Part shown: in pieces, positions 18,371 through 25,624 of the stretch | How the letters are laid out: each line of letters starts with the position of its first letter | Position numbering within the stretch: position 1 is the stretch's first letter | DNA from: Blastococcus sp. KM273128 | Lineage (GTDB): Bacteria; Actinomycetota; Actinomycetes; Mycobacteriales; Geodermatophilaceae | Reading direction: 5' to 3' | Assembly (NCBI RefSeq): GCF_021698975.1 | Contig: NZ_SSXA01000037.1 | Location: 1-37,173, forward strand | DNA: 37,173 nucleotides | Program-made: the position numbers and the translations under genes | The notes under the pieces: generated by a model | Database searches by the model: none | Told to the model about the DNA's origin: nothing | Seen by the model: the letters and a program-made list of their open reading frames with translations, nothing else

Positions 18371-18436
18371 GCGTCGAGATGCGCGGGATCGTGCTCCCCG
18401 GACCGCGGGAACGCCCGCTTCCGCGCATCTCGACGC
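18371..18436. repeat. 16-bp inverted repeat, intergenic
   Basis: GCGTCGAGATGCGCGG (18371-18386) has a perfect inverted copy at 18421-18436, with a 34-nt G/C-rich loop that can fold further. It lies between the acyl-CoA ligase terminator and the oxidoreductase promoter. It may be another REP-like element; no second copy was seen in this window. Confidence 0.5.
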
Positions 18437-18457
18437 GCCCGGACGGCCCCGGACGCG

Positions 18458-18495
18458 CGACGGCGCCGCGCCCTCGGGGGGACGCGGCGCCGTCG
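18458..18495 (-). terminator. Hairpin after the acyl-CoA ligase gene
   Basis: A 13-bp perfect inverted repeat (CGACGGCGCCGCG at 18458-18470 with its complement at 18483-18495, 12-nt loop) begins 7 nt after the ligase stop. The stem is very stable; no T-tract follows, as is usual for high-GC actinobacteria. Confidence 0.65.
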
Positions 18496-18502
18496 TCGTC
18501 GA

Positions 18503-20101
18503 TCAGGCGCGGGCCTTGAGGTCCTTGCGCAGGATCTTGCCGGCCGCCGACTTCGGCACCTGCTCGATGAACTCGACGAAGCGGATCTTCTTGTGCGGGG
18601 CCACCTTCTCGGCCATGTAGGCCATGACCGCGTCCTCGGTGATCTCCGAGCCGGGCGCGCGGACGACGAAGGCCTTGGGCAGCTCCTCGCCGCTCTCCTT
18701 GTCGGGCACGCCGATGACGGCGGCGTCGGCGATCTCCGGGTGGTTGATCAGCACGGCCTCGAGCTCGGCCGGGGCCACCTGGTAGCCCTTGTACTTGATC
18801 AGCTCCTTGACCCGGTCGACGACCGTGTAGCAGCCGTTCGCGTCGACGATGGCGACGTCGCCGGTGTGCAGCCAGCCCTCGCTGTCCAGGGTCGCGGCGG
18901 TGGCGTCGGGGTTGTTCAGGTACCCCTTCATCACCTGCGGCCCGCGAACCCACAGCTCGCCCCGCTCGCCGGGCGCGGCGTCCTGACCCGTGCCCGGGTC
19001 GACCAGCCGGCACTCGGTGTTCGGGATGGCGAAACCGACCGAGCCCTTGGGGACGTCGATGGAGACGCCCGGCGGCTGGGCGTCCGCGTCGGGGGTGGTG
19101 TGCGAGACGGGCGAGAGCTCGGTCATGCCGTAGCCCTGGCCCACCGTGACGCCGGTGTCGGCGCCCTTGCGCAGCCGCTCCTGGGCGGCCAGCGCGAGCT
19201 GCTCGTCCAGCGGCGCGGCGCCGGAGAGGATCGAGTTCAGCGAGCTGAGGTCGTACTGGTCGACCAGCGGGTGCTTGGCGAGGGCCAGCAGGATGGGCGG
19301 CGCCACGAACGCCCGGGTGATCTTCTGGTCCTGGATGGTGCGCAGGAAGTCCTCGAGGTCGAACCGCGGGAGGGTCACCACCGCGCCGCCCAGCGCCAGG
19401 CCCTGGTTCATCAGCACGGTCAGGCCGTAGATGTGGAAGAACGGCAGGACGGCGATGATCCGCTCGTCCGAGCCCGTCTTCAGCAGCGGCAGGCACTGGG
19501 CCACGTTCGCCACCAGGTTGCGGTGGGTGAGCATGACGCCCTTGGGCAGGCCGGTGGTGCCGCTGGAGTAGGGGAGCGTGACCAGGTCGTTGGCCGGGTC
19601 GATGTCCACCTGGACCGAGGGCGCGTCGGCGCCGAGCAGGTCGAACAGGTTGGCGTGCCCCTCGGCGCCGTCGAGGACGACGATCTCGTCGACCGGGGAC
19701 TTCTCCGCGGCCGCCGTCGCGCGGTCCAGGAACAGCCCGATGGTGATCAGGATCTTCGCGCCGGAGTCCTTCAGCTGGAAGGCGATCTCGTCGGGCGTGT
19801 AGAGCGAGTTGATCGGGCTCATCACGCAGCCGGCGGCCGCGATGCCGTGGAAGACCACCGGGAACCACGGGGTGTTGGGGCAGAAGACGGCGACGACGTC
19901 GCCCTTGCGCAGGCCGCGGGCGTGCAGGTTGGCCGCGACCCGGTCGACGTACTGGGCCAGCTGGCCGTGCGTGATCACGTCGCCCTTGAGGCCGTCGATC
20001 AGCGCCGGTGAATCGGGCTTCTCCCGGCCCGCCGCCAGGACGAACTCGGGGACGGAGAGGTTCGGGATCTCGACGTCGGGATACTGGCTCGGCAGCGCCA
20101 C
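18503..20101 (-). CDS. AMP-dependent acyl-CoA synthetase/ligase (4-coumarate--CoA ligase-like)
   Basis: 532-aa adenylate-forming enzyme that activates a carboxylic acid with ATP and CoA. P-loop YSSGTTGLPKG (178-188), A5 motif GQGYGMTE, A7 motif WLHTGD, A8 hinge VVDRVKELIKYKGYQ, and the catalytic lysine Lys522 in SAAGKILRKDL. It is closest to plant-type 4-coumarate-CoA ligases and actinobacterial homologues; the acid used is uncertain (aryl or medium-chain). The start is the GTG at 20101, because AGGAGG with good spacing precedes it. An upstream in-frame ATG (20119) overlaps that Shine-Dalgarno and has none of its own. Confidence 0.93.
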   Translation of the reverse strand: MALPSQYPDVEIPNLSVPEFVLAAGREKPDSPALIDGLKGDVITHGQLAQYVDRVAANLHARGLRKGDVVAVFCPNTPWFPVVFHGIAAAGCVMSPINSLYTPDEIAFQLKDSGAKILITIGLFLDRATAAAEKSPVDEIVVLDGAEGHANLFDLLGADAPSVQVDIDPANDLVTLPYSSGTTGLPKGVMLTHRNLVANVAQCLPLLKTGSDERIIAVLPFFHIYGLTVLMNQGLALGGAVVTLPRFDLEDFLRTIQDQKITRAFVAPPILLALAKHPLVDQYDLSSLNSILSGAAPLDEQLALAAQERLRKGADTGVTVGQGYGMTELSPVSHTTPDADAQPPGVSIDVPKGSVGFAIPNTECRLVDPGTGQDAAPGERGELWVRGPQVMKGYLNNPDATAATLDSEGWLHTGDVAIVDANGCYTVVDRVKELIKYKGYQVAPAELEAVLINHPEIADAAVIGVPDKESGEELPKAFVVRAPGSEITEDAVMAYMAEKVAPHKKIRFVEFIEQVPKSAAGKILRKDLKARA

Positions 20102-20188
20102 GGGTGTTCCTCCTCGCATGGTGTGTGGCGCCAGTCTCACACCCGCGGTGTCGCCGCTCACAAGGGGGTTACCGGCGGGTTCACCCGG

Positions 20189-20614
20189 TCACCGGGGCCA
20201 GAGCACCGACTGGGTGCAGCGGAAGAGCGCGATCGTCTTCCCGGTCGCGGCGTTGCGGACGACGGCGTCCCACACCTGGGTGGTGCGCCCGGCGTGCACG
20301 TTGGTCGCCTCGCAGGAGAGCCGCCCCTCGCGCGCGGTGCTCAGGTGGTTGCTCTTGAGCTCGATCGTGGTGAACCCGCTGGCGCCCTCGGGCAGCAGCG
20401 CCCGCGTGGGCAGCCCGCAGCTGGTGTCGGCCAGGGTGACGACGGTGCCTGCGTGCAGGTAGCCGTTGGGCGCCAGCAGCTCCGGCCGGACGTCGAGGTG
20501 GCTGGTGAGCCGGCCGGGCTCGTGGGTGTCGACGACGATGCCGAGCAGCCCCGGCAGGGTGCCCGGCAGCAGGGCGTTGAGCTCGTCGGCGGTCAGGAAC
20601 CCGGTGGTGGACAT
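20189..20614 (-). CDS. PaaI-family hotdog thioesterase
   Basis: 141-aa single hotdog domain. The motif NGYLHAGTVVTLADTSCG has the active-site Asp/Gly arrangement of PaaI/YdiI-type acyl-CoA thioesterases, and ELKSNHL and FRCTQSVLW are usual for the family. It would hydrolyse aryl- or acyl-CoA esters, perhaps products of the adjacent acyl-CoA ligase, which is co-oriented 87 nt downstream. ATG start, with TAGGTT 7 nt upstream (a leaderless-type promoter) and only a distant AGG. It lies 10 nt after the folP2-like gene stop, so it may also be read from that gene. Confidence 0.92.
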   Translation of the reverse strand: MSTTGFLTADELNALLPGTLPGLLGIVVDTHEPGRLTSHLDVRPELLAPNGYLHAGTVVTLADTSCGLPTRALLPEGASGFTTIELKSNHLSTAREGRLSCEATNVHAGRTTQVWDAVVRNAATGKTIALFRCTQSVLWPR

Positions 20615-20621
20615 GGCTGGC

Positions 20622-20627
20622 AACCTA
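20622..20627 (-). promoter_or_regulatory. TAGGTT -10-like box 7 nt before the thioesterase start
   Basis: TAGGTT on the minus strand fits TAnnnT and is placed like the TAGGGT boxes of two other genes in the window. It overlaps the end of the upstream folP2-like gene by a few bases, so an internal promoter is suggested. Confidence 0.3.
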
Positions 20628-21485
20628 AGCCAGGCCGCGGACGGTGCGCACCGGCGGTCGGGTGCCCCGGATCGAGGCCACCATGTCCAGCGTCTGCCGC
20701 GTCGGCCCGACGTCGTGGGCGCGGAACACCCGGGCGCCCAGCCACGCGCTCACAGCCGTCGCCGCCAGCGTGCCGGTCAGCCGCTCGCCGAGGGGCACGT
20801 CGAGGGTCTCGCCGACGAAGTCCTTGTTCGACAGCGCCACCAGCACCGGCCAGCCCGTGCCCACCAGCTCGCCCAGCCGGCGGGTGGCCTCCAGCGAGTG
20901 CCGGGTGTTCTTGCCGAAGTCGTGCCCCGGGTCGACCAGCACCCGCTCGCGGTCGACGCCCGCGGCGACGGCGGCCTCGGCGAGCGCCGTCGTCCGGGTC
21001 ACGATGTCGGCGACGACGTCGTCGTAGGCGATCCGGTGCGGCCGGGTGCGCGGCGGCAGCCCGCCGGCGTGCGTGCAGACGATGCCCGCGCCCGCCTCCG
21101 CCGCCACCGCCGCCAGCTCCGGGTCCACCCCGCCCCAGGCGTCGTTGACGACGTCGGCGCCGGCCGCGAGCGCCTCGCGGGCGACCTCGGCCCGCCAGGT
21201 GTCGATGGAGATGGGCAGCCGCGGGTGGGCCGCGCGGATCGCGGCGACCAGGTCGACGGTGCGGCGGACCTCCTCGGCGGGGGAGACCTCCTCGCCGGGC
21301 GCGGCCTTCACCCCGCCGACGTCGACCATGTCCGCGCCCTCGGCGACCACCCGGTCGACCCGCTCCAGGGCCGCGGCCAGCTCGTAGGTGGCGCCGCGGT
21401 CGTAGAACGAGTCGGGGGTGCGGTTGACGATCGCCATGACCGCGAACGAGCCGTCGGGCACGTCGAGCGCTCCCAGTCGCAGCAA
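20625..21485 (-). CDS. folP2: Dihydropteroate synthase family protein, FolP2-like paralogue
   Basis: 286-aa TIM-barrel protein of the DHPS family: MAIVNRTPDSFYDRG, DVGGVKAAPGEEV, ISIDTW, NDAWGG, VDPGHDFGKNT and the C-terminus RTVRGLA. These match mycobacterial FolP2, the second DHPS homologue, better than FolP1; FolP2 lacked detectable DHPS activity in mycobacterial tests. In canonical DHPS the sequences are DVGGESTRPG and DPGIGFGK, so substrate loops differ here. No other folate gene (folE, folB, folK) is adjacent, which fits a specialised or non-folate role. TTG start chosen because LRLG is conserved at the N-terminus; the GTG at 21461 is the alternative. Confidence 0.82.
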   Translation of the reverse strand: MLRLGALDVPDGSFAVMAIVNRTPDSFYDRGATYELAAALERVDRVVAEGADMVDVGGVKAAPGEEVSPAEEVRRTVDLVAAIRAAHPRLPISIDTWRAEVAREALAAGADVVNDAWGGVDPELAAVAAEAGAGIVCTHAGGLPPRTRPHRIAYDDVVADIVTRTTALAEAAVAAGVDRERVLVDPGHDFGKNTRHSLEATRRLGELVGTGWPVLVALSNKDFVGETLDVPLGERLTGTLAATAVSAWLGARVFRAHDVGPTRQTLDMVASIRGTRPPVRTVRGLA

Positions 21486-21554
21486 CCCGTTCCCCGTCCG
21501 ATCGTGGTGTGTGGTGGAGTCAGCCAACCAGACCGTCCACGAGGAGGCAGGAAG

Positions 21555-22016
21555 ATGGCGCAGACGACGGCCGAGGGCGTCGAGGGGGTCCAGGGCCTGG
21601 TCGGGCAGCACCTGGGCCACAGCGACTGGGTGACGATCACGCAGGAGCAGGTGAACCAGTTCGCCGAGGCGACCGGTGACCACCAGTGGATCCACGTCGA
21701 CCCCGAGCGGGCGAAGAAGGAGAGCCCGTTCGGCGGGCCGATCGCGCACGGCTACCTGACGCTCTCGCTGCTGCCGGCGCTGATGCCGCAGATCGTGGAG
21801 ATCACCGGGTTCCGCATGGGCGTCAACTACGGCACCGAGAAGGTGCGCTTCCCCTCACCGGTCCCGGTGGGCGCGCGGGTGCGGGCCGGGGCCACGCTCG
21901 AGGCGGCAACGCCGTTCGAGGGCGGCATCCAGATGAACCTCGCCACCACCGTGGAGGTCGAGGGCGGCAGCAAGCCGGCGATGGTCGCGACCGTCGTCTA
22001 CCGCCGCTACCTCTGA
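21555..22016 (+). CDS. MaoC-family (R)-specific enoyl-CoA hydratase, HtdZ-like
   Basis: 153-aa single hotdog hydratase. The hydratase-2 motif FAEATGDHQWIHVDPERA gives the catalytic pair Asp42 and His47, followed by GGPIAHGYLTLSL. The sequence DWVTITQEQVNQFA closely resembles M. tuberculosis Rv0130 (HtdZ), which hydrates trans-2-enoyl-CoA to (R)-3-hydroxyacyl-CoA. ATG start with GGAGG and AGGA nearby. It is divergent from the folP2-like gene across 69 bp, and followed by a perfect 19-bp hairpin. A longer in-frame reading extends back over the folP2-like gene but is not protein-like. Confidence 0.93.
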   Translation: MAQTTAEGVEGVQGLVGQHLGHSDWVTITQEQVNQFAEATGDHQWIHVDPERAKKESPFGGPIAHGYLTLSLLPALMPQIVEITGFRMGVNYGTEKVRFPSPVPVGARVRAGATLEAATPFEGGIQMNLATTVEVEGGSKPAMVATVVYRRYL

Positions 22017-22070
22017 CCCTGGCGCTGCTGCGGCCCGGCGGCGCAGCCGGCCGGGTGGTGTCCCCCCGGA

Positions 22071-22110
22071 AGCTCTGACTCTGAGTGCAGGTGCACTCAG
22101 AGTCAGAGCT
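22071..22110 (+). terminator. Perfect 19-bp stem hairpin after the MaoC gene
   Basis: AGCTCTGACTCTGAGTGCA (22071-22089) is followed after two G residues by its exact complement. It lies 54 nt beyond the MaoC stop. Its base composition (about 50% GC) differs from the surroundings. It lacks a T-tract. It could terminate both strands. Confidence 0.7.
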
Positions 22111-22181
22111 CCCGCAGCACCACGACCGACCGGAGCCGCGCCCGCCGGGCCGGGCTGCCACGGGCGGCTCCGACCCCCTGG

Positions 22182-22255
22182 GGCGTTCTGTGCACTAACC
22201 GCCGCGGTGTCCCGCTCGGGGCTGCGTCCGAGCGGCGGTTAGTGCACAAAGCGCC
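22182..22255. repeat. Dispersed GTGCAC inverted repeat, copy 2
   Basis: Left arm GGCGTTCTGTGCACTAACC (22182-22200, extending to 22205) and right arm 22232-22255 are inverted copies with two mismatches over 24 bp. The inner ends extend into a GCGG/CCGC stem. It ends 4 nt from the stop of the serine hydrolase, the same 3'-end placement as the other two copies. Confidence 0.72.
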
Positions 22256-22259
22256 GGGC

Positions 22260-23516
22260 TCAGGTGACGATCGCCTGGTTCACCAGCTGGCGCAGGTAGT
22301 TGCGCACCGGCAGCGTGCTCGAGGGCAGCAGCTGCGTGTAGAAGCTGACGGTGACGTCCTCGACCGGGTCCACGTAGAACGCCGTCGACGCCGCCCCGCC
22401 CCAGCTGTAGTCGCCGGCGGAGGAGACGACGCCGTAGCGCACCGGGTCGATCACCATCGAGAAGCCGAGGCCGAAGCCCACGCCGCGCAGCGGGGTCTCG
22501 GCGAACAGCGGCCGCCCGAAGGTCTCCAGGTCCTGGTTGCCGGGGAGGTGGTTGGTCACCATGTGCGCGAGGGTGCGCGGGCCCAGGATGCGCCCGCCGT
22601 CGTAGGAGCCGCCGCGCCGCAGCATCTCCACGAACCGCAGGTAGTCACCCGCCGTGGAGACCAGCCCGCCGCCGCCGGAGAGGAACGCGGGCTTCTGGTG
22701 GGCCGCCTGGCCCATCGCGTCCAGCGGCGCGTACCCGGTCGGGGCGCCCCCGGGCTGCCCCGGTACCGCGCCGTAGAGCCGGGCGAGGGAGGCGACGTCG
22801 TCGCCGTCGCGCAGCCCGAAGGAGGTGTCGCGCATGCCCAGCGGGGCGAAGATGCGCTGCTCGAAGAACTCGTCGAGGGGCTGGCCGGAGACCACCTCCA
22901 CCAGCCGGCCGAGCACGTCGGTGGAGACGCCGTAGTTCCACTCGCTGCCGGGCTGGAACACCAGCGGGACCGAGGCCCACTGCCGGCAGACCTCGGCGGA
23001 GTCCGCGCCGGGCGGGGTGCCCCACTCGTGGCCCATGGCGCGGTACATGGCGTCCACGGGGTGGGCGTGGTGGAAGCCGTAGGTCAGCCCCGACATGTGG
23101 GTGAGCAGGTGCCAGATCCGGATCGGCTCCACCTGCGGGCTGGTCACCGGCTTCATCGCCGACCCGGCGACGTAGACGCGGGTCTCGGCGAACTCGGGCA
23201 GCCACCGGGAGATCGGGTCGGTGAGCTGGAAGGCCCCCTCCTCGTACAGCATCATCGCCGCGACGGAGGTGACGGGCTTGGTCATCGAGAAGATGCGCCA
23301 GCGGGTCGATGTCTCCACCGGCAGCCCCGCCTCGACGTCGCGGAAGCCGCCGCGGCCGACGTGCACCAGGTGCCCGTGGCGGGCCACCGTCACCAGGAAG
23401 CCCGGGAGCTGGCCGTCGTCGACGTACCGGGAGAGCCGGTCGTCGATGCGGGCCAGCCGGGCGGGATCCATCCCCACCTCGGCCGGGTCGGTGCCCACCT
23501 TCAGGTCGTCGCTCAC
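22260..23516 (-). CDS. Serine hydrolase, beta-lactamase class C/family VIII esterase fold
   Basis: 418-aa protein of the penicillin-binding-like serine hydrolase fold without a signal peptide. SMTK (Ser77, Lys80) is the nucleophile motif. The second motif is YGVS (Tyr195), where class C enzymes have YxN. The KTG box is replaced by WGG (YSWGGAAS near residue 370). These changes, and a cytoplasmic location, are typical of family VIII carboxylesterases such as EstB rather than antibiotic-hydrolysing AmpC. The GTG at 23516 is chosen because GGAGG lies 5 nt upstream; the GTG two codons earlier has none. Ester substrate unknown. Confidence 0.88.
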   Translation of the reverse strand: MSDDLKVGTDPAEVGMDPARLARIDDRLSRYVDDGQLPGFLVTVARHGHLVHVGRGGFRDVEAGLPVETSTRWRIFSMTKPVTSVAAMMLYEEGAFQLTDPISRWLPEFAETRVYVAGSAMKPVTSPQVEPIRIWHLLTHMSGLTYGFHHAHPVDAMYRAMGHEWGTPPGADSAEVCRQWASVPLVFQPGSEWNYGVSTDVLGRLVEVVSGQPLDEFFEQRIFAPLGMRDTSFGLRDGDDVASLARLYGAVPGQPGGAPTGYAPLDAMGQAAHQKPAFLSGGGGLVSTAGDYLRFVEMLRRGGSYDGGRILGPRTLAHMVTNHLPGNQDLETFGRPLFAETPLRGVGFGLGFSMVIDPVRYGVVSSAGDYSWGGAASTAFYVDPVEDVTVSFYTQLLPSSTLPVRNYLRQLVNQAIVT

Positions 23517-23536
23517 GCCCACCTCCGGTCACCGGG

Positions 23537-23614
23537 GTCGCCCGCCGCCGGGCGACGCCTCGACCGGCATCCTGGCTCACGCGGTCGTGAGCGCGGACAC
23601 ACGGGGTCGAGGCG
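23537..23614 (-). terminator. Nested hairpins downstream of the HU gene
   Basis: CGCCTCGACC (23556-23565) pairs with GGTCGAGGCG (23605-23614), enclosing GCTCACG/CGTGAGC (23575-23581, 23586-23592). A second stem GTCGCCCG/CGGGCGAC is at 23537-23556. They lie between the HU stop and the start of the serine hydrolase, so they probably end HU transcription. Confidence 0.5.
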
Positions 23615-23640
23615 CCGGCCCGGCTGCGGGCGCGGCCGGA

Positions 23641-23925
23641 TCAGACCGGGACGGAGCTCGCGGCCTTCTTCAGGTTCGAGCCGGCGGTTACCTTGACGGT
23701 GTTGGCCGCGGGGATGTCGATCGACTCACCGGTCTGCGGGTTGCGGCCCGTGCGGGCGGAGCGCTGGGTGCGCTCGACGGTGATCAGCCCGGAGACGGCG
23801 ACCTTCTCGCCACGGGTGATGGCGTCGACCAGTTCGTCCTGCAGCCCGGCGAGGACCGAGTCGACGGTCGAGGCCGGGACGTCGGCGCGCTTGGCGATGG
23901 CGGAGACCAGTTCGGCCTTGTTCAT
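23641..23925 (-). CDS. HU-family DNA-binding protein
   Basis: 94-aa nucleoid-associated protein. It opens with MNKAELVSAIAKRADVP, has the beta-arm region RTGRNPQTGESIDIPA, which bends DNA through intercalating prolines, and ends NLKKAASSVPV. It is the short HU form, without the lysine/alanine-rich C-terminal tail of mycobacterial HupB. The ATG has AAAGG upstream. It has its own 247-bp upstream region and a terminator-like structure behind it, so it is probably monocistronic and strongly expressed. Confidence 0.96.
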   Translation of the reverse strand: MNKAELVSAIAKRADVPASTVDSVLAGLQDELVDAITRGEKVAVSGLITVERTQRSARTGRNPQTGESIDIPAANTVKVTAGSNLKKAASSVPV

Positions 23926-24172
23926 GGAGCAACCTTTCCGTAGGGGGTGGCGGTGCCGTGTCCGCGGCACGCTGCCGGCTTGTCCACCCGGACGCGCGGA
24001 GCGCCACCGGGGTTCCCGCACCCACGCGTGGCGGGGGGCGGGACCCGGTATCGCGGGGATTCCGGGCCGGGGGCACGGTGTCATGCCGTGTCGAGGTCTG
24101 ACCAGTGGGGGGTGCCGGGAAACCCGCAGCTGACCCGCTGATCACAGCCGCCACGCCCCCGGCGCGCGCCTC

Positions 24173-24343
24173 TCAGACGTCGCGGATGTGCCCGCGCACC
24201 GTCGCGGCGAGCTCCGGGGTCACCTCGCTGATGCCGTGGGTGGCGGCGTGCGGCGCGACCTGCGCGAAGATGCCGTCCACGTCGGCGGCGGTGAAGGCCG
24301 CGTCGCAGCCGGGGACGACGTCGCCGCAGGCGAAACGCTTCAT
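24173..24343 (-). CDS. Small DUF1059-family protein
   Basis: 56-aa protein beginning MKRFACGDVVPGCDAAF, followed by DVDGIFAQVAPHAATHG and ending VRGHIRDV. The N-terminal CGDVVPGC pair of cysteines is the hallmark of the DUF1059 family of short proteins; a metal or redox site is conceivable but unproven. The ATG is preceded by AGGAGA at ideal spacing. It starts 21 nt after the stop of the EAL-domain gene on the same strand, so the two form a likely operon. Confidence 0.88.
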   Translation of the reverse strand: MKRFACGDVVPGCDAAFTAADVDGIFAQVAPHAATHGISEVTPELAATVRGHIRDV

Positions 24344-24364
24344 GGGGTTCTCCTCTGGTCGGGG

Positions 24365-25459
24365 TCAGTGGCCGGACCGGGCGGGGGATGCCAGGTCCTC
24401 GATCCGCAGCAGCCCGAGCACGTGGCCGGCCGGGTCGGTGCAGACGACGGGGTCGAAGCGGTGCGCCGGCGGGCGGGTGAGCGCCCGGCGGAGGGTGTCC
24501 TCGATGCCGGTCGACGGGTGCACCCGCAGCGAGACCGGCGCGGTGTGGACCTCGCCGGTCCGGGGGTCGCACAGCAGCAGCGCCGTGGGCTCGCCGTGCG
24601 GACCCACCAGGACGGCGGGGGGTGTGGCCGGCTCCTCGCCCAGCACGCACTGGCGCACCGGTCGGACCAGGCTGGCGACGCTCTCGGTCAGCCGGGCGCG
24701 GGCGGTCTGGGCGCGCACCAGCCGGACGACGTCGGGGTCCAGCGGCCGGAACTCCGGTGCCGGGCGGCCGAGCAGCCAGCCCTGCGCCAGGGGCACGCCC
24801 ATGCGGGCGAAGGCGGCCAGCTCCGCGGGCTTCTCGACGCCTTCGGCGAGCAGCCAGGCGTCGATGCGGCCGGCGAACTCGCCGATCATCTCCACGAGCG
24901 CCATGCGCACCGGGTCGCCGTCGACGTCGGAGACCAGGGCCCGGTCGAGCTTGACCAGCTGCGGCCGCACGGCGGCGAGCTGCTGCAGCCCCGAGTAGCC
25001 GCTCCCGGCGTCGTCCACGGCGATCAGCGCACCGCGCTGCCGCAGCACGTCGGTCTGCCGGCGCAGCGCGGACAGGTCGGCGACCGGGGTGTGCTCGGTG
25101 AGCTCGACGACGACGCGGTGCAGGTCGGGACGGGCGGCGAAGGCGTTCTCGATGACCTCGGCGCCGAGCAGGTGGGGGCTGACGTTCACGGTCAGGAAGG
25201 TGTTGGGCGGGAGCCGGTCGACGGCGGCGAGCGCCTTGTGGATGGCCAGCGCCTCGAGCTCGGCGACGATCCCGGCCTCCGCCGCGGCGGCGAACCAGAC
25301 GTCGGGCCCGGTGGAGCCGGGGAAGCGGGCCAGCGCCTCGTACCCGGCGATCGTCGCGCTCGCGAGGTCGACGATCGGCTGGAAGGCGAGGGTGAGGTCG
25401 TCGGCGTCGGCCAGCAGCGGCCGGCAGTCCGGCAGAGCGCTCGTGCGCAAGCCCAGCAT
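24365..25459 (-). CDS. EAL-domain cyclic-di-GMP phosphodiesterase with C-terminal CBS-like domain
   Basis: 364-aa cytoplasmic protein. The EAL domain (about 20-235) has the signature YEALARFP (Glu41) and all expected catalytic residues: Gln27, Asn92 in VNVSP, Glu119 in ELTEH, Asp149/Asp150 in VDDAGSGYSG, Lys170, Glu206 and Glu209 in AEGVEK, and Gln226. It should therefore hydrolyse c-di-GMP to pGpG. The C-terminal 120 residues include GLLRIEDL and look like a CBS-type sensory module that may bind a nucleotide. No GGDEF domain is present here. It is divergent from the PP2C phosphatase gene and upstream of the DUF1059 gene. Confidence 0.93.
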   Translation of the reverse strand: MLGLRTSALPDCRPLLADADDLTLAFQPIVDLASATIAGYEALARFPGSTGPDVWFAAAAEAGIVAELEALAIHKALAAVDRLPPNTFLTVNVSPHLLGAEVIENAFAARPDLHRVVVELTEHTPVADLSALRRQTDVLRQRGALIAVDDAGSGYSGLQQLAAVRPQLVKLDRALVSDVDGDPVRMALVEMIGEFAGRIDAWLLAEGVEKPAELAAFARMGVPLAQGWLLGRPAPEFRPLDPDVVRLVRAQTARARLTESVASLVRPVRQCVLGEEPATPPAVLVGPHGEPTALLLCDPRTGEVHTAPVSLRVHPSTGIEDTLRRALTRPPAHRFDPVVCTDPAGHVLGLLRIEDLASPARSGH

Positions 25460-25541
25460 GGCCAGGTGATCGACCGGCGCGGGCCGGAGCTTGACCGGGC
25501 CCGCACCGCCTCACCCGCCGGAGGGGTGCTCCCCGCGGTAT

Positions 25542-25558
25542 GCCGGTCCCGGACCGGC
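25542..25558. promoter_or_regulatory. 17-bp palindrome between the EAL and PP2C genes
   Basis: GCCGGTCCCGGACCGGC is a perfect 8+1+8 palindrome in the centre of the 165-bp divergent region. It could be a shared operator; high GC makes chance symmetry more likely. Confidence 0.3.
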
Positions 25559-25624
25559 GGCGCGGCGTGCCAGCATGTGCGGGGAAGTCCCCGGTCCGGG
25601 GGCGGCGAGCCGGGCGGAGGGTGC

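Noticed and set aside
20102..20119. ATG at 20119 as the acyl-CoA ligase start
   Set aside because: Its codons contain the AGGAGG that serves the GTG at 20101, and it has no ribosome site of its own.
20466..21554. Upstream extension of the MaoC gene across the folP2-like gene
   Set aside because: The translation is low complexity and antisense to clear coding sequence; ATG 21555 has a good ribosome site.
24022..24031. CCACGCGTGG palindrome upstream of the HU gene
   Set aside because: Only 10 bp and GC-rich; no second copy or clear promoter context to support an operator.
24188..25624. Upstream extension of the PP2C phosphatase over the EAL gene
   Set aside because: The extension is an opposite-strand shadow of the EAL gene; GTG 25625 has a proper GGAGG.
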